Shown one piece after another: positions 9,427 through 12,592 of a stretch of DNA of 12,592 nt; position 1 is the stretch's first letter, and every line of letters starts with the position of its first letter. The notes beneath the pieces were generated by a model. It saw only the letters and a program-made list of their open reading frames with translations. It ran no database searches and had not been told where the DNA came from. The position numbers and the translations under genes are program-made. The stretch comes from Actinomycetes bacterium (lineage in GTDB: Bacteria; Actinomycetota; Actinomycetes; Actinomycetales; Cellulomonadaceae). The stretch covers positions 1-12,592 of the forward strand of contig JAEWGQ010000353.1 of assembly GCA_023388235.1 (NCBI GenBank). The letters run 5' to 3'.

Positions 9427-10899
9427 ATGGCTGACCCCCGCGGCTTCCTGGCCCACCGCTCGCGCGAGCTGCCCCCGAGCCGGCCCGTCCCCGTGCGGCT
9501 GCAGGACTGGCGCGAGGTGCACGCGCACCGCGCGGGCGACCCCGAGGACCTGGCGCGCCTGCACCGGCAGTCCTCGCGCTGCATGGACTGCGGCGTGCCG
9601 TTCTGCCACCACGCCTGCCCGCTCGGCAACCTCGTGCCCGAGTGGAACGACCTGGTGTGGCGCGGTCAGTGGGCCGACGCCGTGGACCGGATGCACGCGA
9701 CGAACAGCTTCCCGGAGATCACCGGCCGGGTGTGCCCGGCGCTGTGCGAGGCCTCCTGCGTGCTGGGGCTCCACCAGGACGCGGTGACGATCCGCGAGGT
9801 CGAGCTCGCCATCGCCGAGGAGGGCGCCGCGCGCGGGCTGCTCGGGCCGCAGGTGCCGCAGTGGCAGACGGGCCAGTCGGTCGCCGTCGTCGGGTCGGGC
9901 CCCGCCGGTCTCGCCGCCGCGCAGCAGCTCACGCGGGCCGGCCACACGGTGGTCGTGTACGAGCGCGCCGACGCGCCCGGCGGGCTGCTGCGGTACGGCA
10001 TCCCCGAGTACAAGCTCGAGAAGGCGGTGGTCGACCGCAGGATCGCGCAGATGACCGCCGAGGGGACGCGGTTCCGCTGCGGCGCCGAGGTCGGCGTGGA
10101 CGTGCCGGGCACGGAGCTGCGCGAGCGGTACGACGCGGTGCTGGTGTGCACCGGGTCGACCGTCCCGCGCGACCTGCCCGTGCCCGGCCGGGACCTGGCG
10201 GGCGTCCTGCCCGCGATGGACTTCCTGCGCCCGGCCAACCGGGTCGCCGTCGGCCTGGACGCCCCCGGGCAGGTCGTCGCGACGGACCTCGACGTGGTCG
10301 TGGTCGGCGGCGGCGACACCGGGGCGGACTGCCTCGGCACGGCGCTGCGCCAGGGCGCCCGCTCCGTGACCCAGCTCGAGATCATGCCCGCGCCGCCGGC
10401 CGCGCGCGGCCCGGAGCAGCCGTGGCCGACCTGGCCCGTGCTCCTGCGCGTGTCCTCCGCCCACGAGGAGGGCGGCGCCCGGGAGTTCGCGGCCGCCACC
10501 ACCGAGATCGTGGGCGACGCCGACGGCCGGGTGCGGGCGCTGCGGCTCGTGGAGGTCCGCCTCGTCGACGGGCGCCCCGAGCCGGTCCCGGGCACCGAGC
10601 GGGAGCTCCCGGCGCAGCTCGTGCTGCTCGCGCTCGGGTTCACCGGTCCGGAGCAGGGGCCGCTGCTCGGCCAGCTCGGCCTCGAGGTCGGCCCCCGCGG
10701 CACGTTCGAGCGCCGCGACGACTTCAGGACCAACGTCCCGGGCGTCTACGTCGCCGGTGACGCAGGGCGCGGGCAGTCCCTCGTCGTGTGGGCCGTGGCG
10801 GAGGGGCGCGCCGCCGCGGCGGCCGTAGACTCCTCCCTGTCTGGCAGTACCGCTCTGCCCGCTCCGGTGTCCGCGAGCACGGTGGCGATGCGGCCGTAG
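9427..10899 (+). CDS. GltD paralogue (second, tandem glutamate synthase small-subunit-like oxidoreductase)
   Basis: This complete 490-residue protein aligns with the preceding gltD over its whole length, starting with the same MADPRGFL, and well over half of the residues look identical by eye. All cofactor motifs are kept: cysteines C52, C55, C60, C64 and C103, C107, C111, FAD motif [12 protein letters not shown] (154-165), NADPH-site GGGDTG (294-299), and C-terminal GDAGRG (444-449). It is therefore likely an active FAD/Fe-S NAD(P)H oxidoreductase, not a decaying copy. Differences include APGGLLRYGIPEYKLEK for [17 protein letters not shown], and extra cysteines C218 and C241. It has its own leaderless-type promoter and shares an upstream element with pyk. 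It could be an alternative beta subunit for GltB or serve another partner; the sequence does not decide. Rare codons (TCT, AGT, GCT) cluster at its 3' end. Confidence 0.9.
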   Translation: MADPRGFLAHRSRELPPSRPVPVRLQDWREVHAHRAGDPEDLARLHRQSSRCMDCGVPFCHHACPLGNLVPEWNDLVWRGQWADAVDRMHATNSFPEITGRVCPALCEASCVLGLHQDAVTIREVELAIAEEGAARGLLGPQVPQWQTGQSVAVVGSGPAGLAAAQQLTRAGHTVVVYERADAPGGLLRYGIPEYKLEKAVVDRRIAQMTAEGTRFRCGAEVGVDVPGTELRERYDAVLVCTGSTVPRDLPVPGRDLAGVLPAMDFLRPANRVAVGLDAPGQVVATDLDVVVVGGGDTGADCLGTALRQGARSVTQLEIMPAPPAARGPEQPWPTWPVLLRVSSAHEEGGAREFAAATTEIVGDADGRVRALRLVEVRLVDGRPEPVPGTERELPAQLVLLALGFTGPEQGPLLGQLGLEVGPRGTFERRDDFRTNVPGVYVAGDAGRGQSLVVWAVAEGRAAAAAVDSSLSGSTALPAPVSASTVAMRP

Positions 10900-10911
10900 A
10901 CCACCAACCGC

Positions 10912-10933
10912 GCACGTCCGGGCCGGTCCGTGC
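10912..10933. other. Imperfect inverted repeat between the second gltD and pyk
   Basis: Arms GCACG (10912-10916) and CGTGC (10929-10933) enclose CCGG (10918-10921) and CCGG (10923-10926), which can also pair. The RNA form would be a bulged GC hairpin a few bases after the gltD-paralogue stop, possibly a weak terminator. No T-run follows. It could instead be an operator for pyk. Confidence 0.3.
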
Positions 10934-10939
10934 CCACCA

Positions 10940-10956
10940 GGACGTTCGGTCCGAAC
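10940..10956. promoter_or_regulatory. Candidate operator in the pyk promoter (shared 13-mer plus palindrome)
   Basis: GGACGTTCGGTCC (10940-10952) is identical to the element before the second gltD. It overlaps a perfect palindrome, GTTCGG-T-CCGAAC (10944-10956), which covers the -35 position of the pyk promoter. The palindrome is not complete at the gltD copy, where AGG follows the 13-mer. pyk may therefore carry two overlapping sites or one extended site. Confidence 0.55.
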
Positions 10957-10974
10957 CGTCTGTCACGAAAGGCC

Positions 10975-10980
10975 TAGGCT
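10975..10980 (+). promoter_or_regulatory. -10 element of a leaderless-type promoter for pyk
   Basis: TAGGCT, within GGCCTAGGCT, ends 6 bases before the ATG at 10987, so transcription would start at or next to the ATG. No ribosome site lies between. There is no clear -35 hexamer; the corresponding place is occupied by the palindrome at 10944-10956. Confidence 0.65.
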
Positions 10981-10986
10981 TTCCCC

Positions 10987-12417
10987 ATGCGTAGAGCGAA
11001 GATCGTCTGCACCATCGGCCCCGCCACGGAGTCCGCCGAGCAGATCCAGGCCCTTGTCGACGCCGGGATGGACGTCGCCCGACTGAACCGCAGCCACGGT
11101 GACACCGAGGTGCACAAGCGCGTGTACGACAACGTGCGCGCCGCCGCGAAGGCCTCCGGGCGCTCCGTGGCCGTCCTGGTCGACCTCCAGGGCCCGAAGA
11201 TCCGCCTCGGCCGCTTCGTCGAGGGCAAGCACGAGCTCGCCGAGGGCGACGTCTTCACCATCACCACCGAGGACGTGCCGGGCACCAAGGAGCTCGTCTC
11301 CACCACCCACAAGGGCCTCGCGGACGACGCCCGGGTCGGCGACCCGCTGCTCATCGACGACGGTCGCGTGCTCGTGCGCGTCACCGCCGTCGAGGGCCCG
11401 CGCGTCGTGACCCGCGTCGAGGTCGGCGGCCCCGTCTCCAACAACAAGGGCATCAACCTGCCCGGCGTCGCCGTCTCCGTCCCCGCGATGAGCGACAAGG
11501 ACGAGGAGGACCTGCGCTGGGCGCTGCGCACCGGCGCCGACATCATCGCCCTGTCCTTCGTCCGCAACGCCGCCGACTACGACGACGTGCGCCGGATCAT
11601 GGAGGAGGAGGGCCGGGTCGTCCCGGTCATCGCCAAGGTCGAGAAGCCGCAGGCCGTCGAGAACCTGGCCGAGATCGTCGACGCGTTCGACGGCATCATG
11701 GTCGCCCGCGGCGACCTCGGCGTCGAGCTCCCGCTGGAGCAGGTGCCGCTCGTCCAGAAGCGCGCCGTCGAGCTGGCCCGCCGCAACGCGAAGCCGGTCA
11801 TCGTCGCCACGCAGGTCCTCGAGTCGATGACCAACAACCCGCGCCCGACCCGCGCCGAGACCTCCGACTGCGCCAACGCGGTGCTCGACGGCGCCGACGC
11901 GGTCATGCTGTCCGGCGAGACCAGCGTGGGCGAGTACCCGATCGAGACCGTCCGCACCATGGCGCGGATCATCGAGGCGACCGAGGAGCTCGGCCGGGAG
12001 CGCATCGCCCCGCTCGGCTCGACCCCGCACACCCGCGGTGGCGCCATCACCCGCGCGGCCGCCGAGATCGGCGAGACGCTCGGCGTGAAGTACCTCGTGA
12101 CCTTCACGCAGTCCGGTGACTCGGCGCGCCGCATGTCGCGGCTGCGCTCGCCGATCCCGCTGCTGGCGTTCACCCCGAAGACCTCGGTCCGCAACACCCT
12201 CTCGCTGAGCTGGGGCACGCAGACGTACGAGGTCCCGCAGGTCGAGCACACGGACGCGATGGTCCAGCAGGTCGAGTCCACCCTGCGCGCGCAGGGCCTC
12301 GCCGAGGTGGGCGACTACGTCGTCGTCGTGGCCGGCACGCCGGTCGGCGTCGTCGGGTCGACCAACTCGATCATCGTCCACAAGATCGGCGACGAGGCCG
12401 CGGGCCGCATCGCCTGA
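10987..12417 (+). CDS. pyk: Pyruvate kinase Pyk
   Basis: Pyk transfers phosphate from phosphoenolpyruvate to ADP, giving pyruvate and ATP, the last step of glycolysis, in the cytoplasm. The 476-residue protein has the A/B/C domain order of short bacterial enzymes without a C-terminal PEP-utiliser extension. Active-site residues are R32, N34 and S36 (RLNRSHG), D66, K217 and E219 in VIAKVEKPQ, D243 in ARGDLGVELP, and T275 in VATQVLESM. The conserved NPRPTRAE and DAVMLSGETS follow. L67, Q68, K71 and L74 in DLQGPKIRLG match the signature of K+-independent pyruvate kinases (Leu/Gln/Lys/hydrophobic in place of Thr/Lys/Glu/Thr). R35 sits where Phe or Leu is usual. ATG 10987 is fixed by MRRAKIVCTIGPAT and by the promoter spacing. 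The gene is monocistronic: promoter before, strong hairpin after. Confidence 0.98.
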   Translation: MRRAKIVCTIGPATESAEQIQALVDAGMDVARLNRSHGDTEVHKRVYDNVRAAAKASGRSVAVLVDLQGPKIRLGRFVEGKHELAEGDVFTITTEDVPGTKELVSTTHKGLADDARVGDPLLIDDGRVLVRVTAVEGPRVVTRVEVGGPVSNNKGINLPGVAVSVPAMSDKDEEDLRWALRTGADIIALSFVRNAADYDDVRRIMEEEGRVVPVIAKVEKPQAVENLAEIVDAFDGIMVARGDLGVELPLEQVPLVQKRAVELARRNAKPVIVATQVLESMTNNPRPTRAETSDCANAVLDGADAVMLSGETSVGEYPIETVRTMARIIEATEELGRERIAPLGSTPHTRGGAITRAAAEIGETLGVKYLVTFTQSGDSARRMSRLRSPIPLLAFTPKTSVRNTLSLSWGTQTYEVPQVEHTDAMVQQVESTLRAQGLAEVGDYVVVVAGTPVGVVGSTNSIIVHKIGDEAAGRIA

Positions 12418-12435
12418 CGCACCCGCACCGCCCGC

Positions 12436-12467
12436 GGGGCCCCGCAGCCGGCGCGCTGCGGGGCCCC
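12436..12467 (+). terminator. Strong GC hairpin terminator after pyk
   Basis: GGGGCCCCGCAG (12436-12447) pairs perfectly with CTGCGGGGCCCC (12456-12467), and one further C-G pair closes a 6-base loop. It begins 18 bases after the pyk stop. There is no T-run (TCGCGCG follows), as in many high-GC actinobacterial terminators. Each arm also contains the self-complementary GGGGCCCC, so the structure is symmetric and could act from either side. Confidence 0.8.
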
Positions 12468-12490
12468 TCGCGCGTGCGGGGTGCGCAGGT

Positions 12491-12511
12491 CCCGGGCTCT
12501 TTCGGCCCGGG
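12491..12511. terminator. Second hairpin downstream of pyk
   Basis: CCCGGGC (12491-12497) pairs with GCCCGGG (12505-12511) around the 7-base loop TCTTTCG. It lies 23 bases after the first hairpin. It may be a back-up terminator for pyk or the terminator of a gene converging from the right. The next gene lies outside the window, so neither can be confirmed. Confidence 0.4.
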
Positions 12512-12518
12512 CTGGTGC

Positions 12519-12592
12519 GGCTCGGGTCGCACGGCCGGCTCGGGCTCGCGCGTCCCGGCTCGCGCGTCCCGGGGTCGTGCGTCCGCGGCTCG
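12519..12592. repeat. Degenerate GGCTCG-rich tandem repeat running off the right edge
   Basis: GGCTCGCGCGTCCC occurs twice head to tail (12543-12556 and 12557-12570). A diverged unit, GGGGTCGTGCGTCC (12571-12584), and the start of another (GGCTCG, 12587-12592) follow. Two more GGCTCGGG copies lie upstream at 12519 and 12537. No coding frame with actinobacterial codon bias was recognised in 12418-12592. The array may continue beyond the window. Confidence 0.55.

Noticed and set aside
10963..12381. A 472-residue - strand open frame opposite pyk.
   Set aside because: It is an Asp/Gly/Val/Leu-rich shadow of the pyk reading frame with no recognisable domain.
1..12592. Mobile elements, phage genes, CRISPR, toxin-antitoxin or defence genes.
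   Set aside because: Every long stretch is accounted for by conserved housekeeping genes with uniform codon use. No transposase, integrase, direct repeat-spacer pattern or target duplications were seen.

Overview
The window is a very GC-rich chromosomal segment of an actinobacterium, most like a Cellulomonas-type member of the Micrococcales. This rests on third-position GC saturation, GTG starts, 4-base GTGA gene overlaps, leaderless-type promoters (TAGGYT placed 6-8 bases before the start codon) and the gene order trpC-trpB-trpA-lgt-gltB-gltD-pyk. The genus assignment is an inference. All convincing genes lie on the + strand. No mobile element, CRISPR array, tRNA or rRNA was seen.

Layout: the window opens in the last 48 codons of trpC, which overlaps trpB, which in turn overlaps trpA (tryptophan pathway, 1-2250). 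A 43-base gap with GC-rich inverted repeats and a leaderless-type promoter leads to lgt (lipoprotein diacylglyceryl transferase, 2294-3169). A 151-base gap follows, holding a CRP/GlxR-like site and a possible promoter. Then come gltB (3321-7898) and gltD (7891-9372), the two subunits of NADPH-type glutamate synthase, overlapping by 8 bases. A second, complete gltD paralogue (9427-10899) follows with its own promoter. pyk (pyruvate kinase, 10987-12417) comes next and ends in a strong GC hairpin. The last ~125 bases are non-coding, with a second hairpin and a degenerate GGCTCG-rich tandem repeat running off the edge.

Working together: the segment joins amino-acid biosynthesis (Trp from indole-glycerol phosphate and serine; Glu from Gln and 2-oxoglutarate) with envelope lipoprotein maturation and the last step of glycolysis. 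The genes are conserved housekeeping genes. The less ordinary content is regulatory and evolutionary. gltD is tandemly duplicated. The second copy and pyk share an identical 13-base element (GGACGTTCGGTCC) at nearly the same distance upstream of look-alike TAGGYT promoters, which suggests co-regulation of the extra GltD with pyruvate kinase rather than with gltB. The pyruvate kinase carries the residue signature of K+-independent enzymes. I found no evidence for a wholly new multi-gene system.
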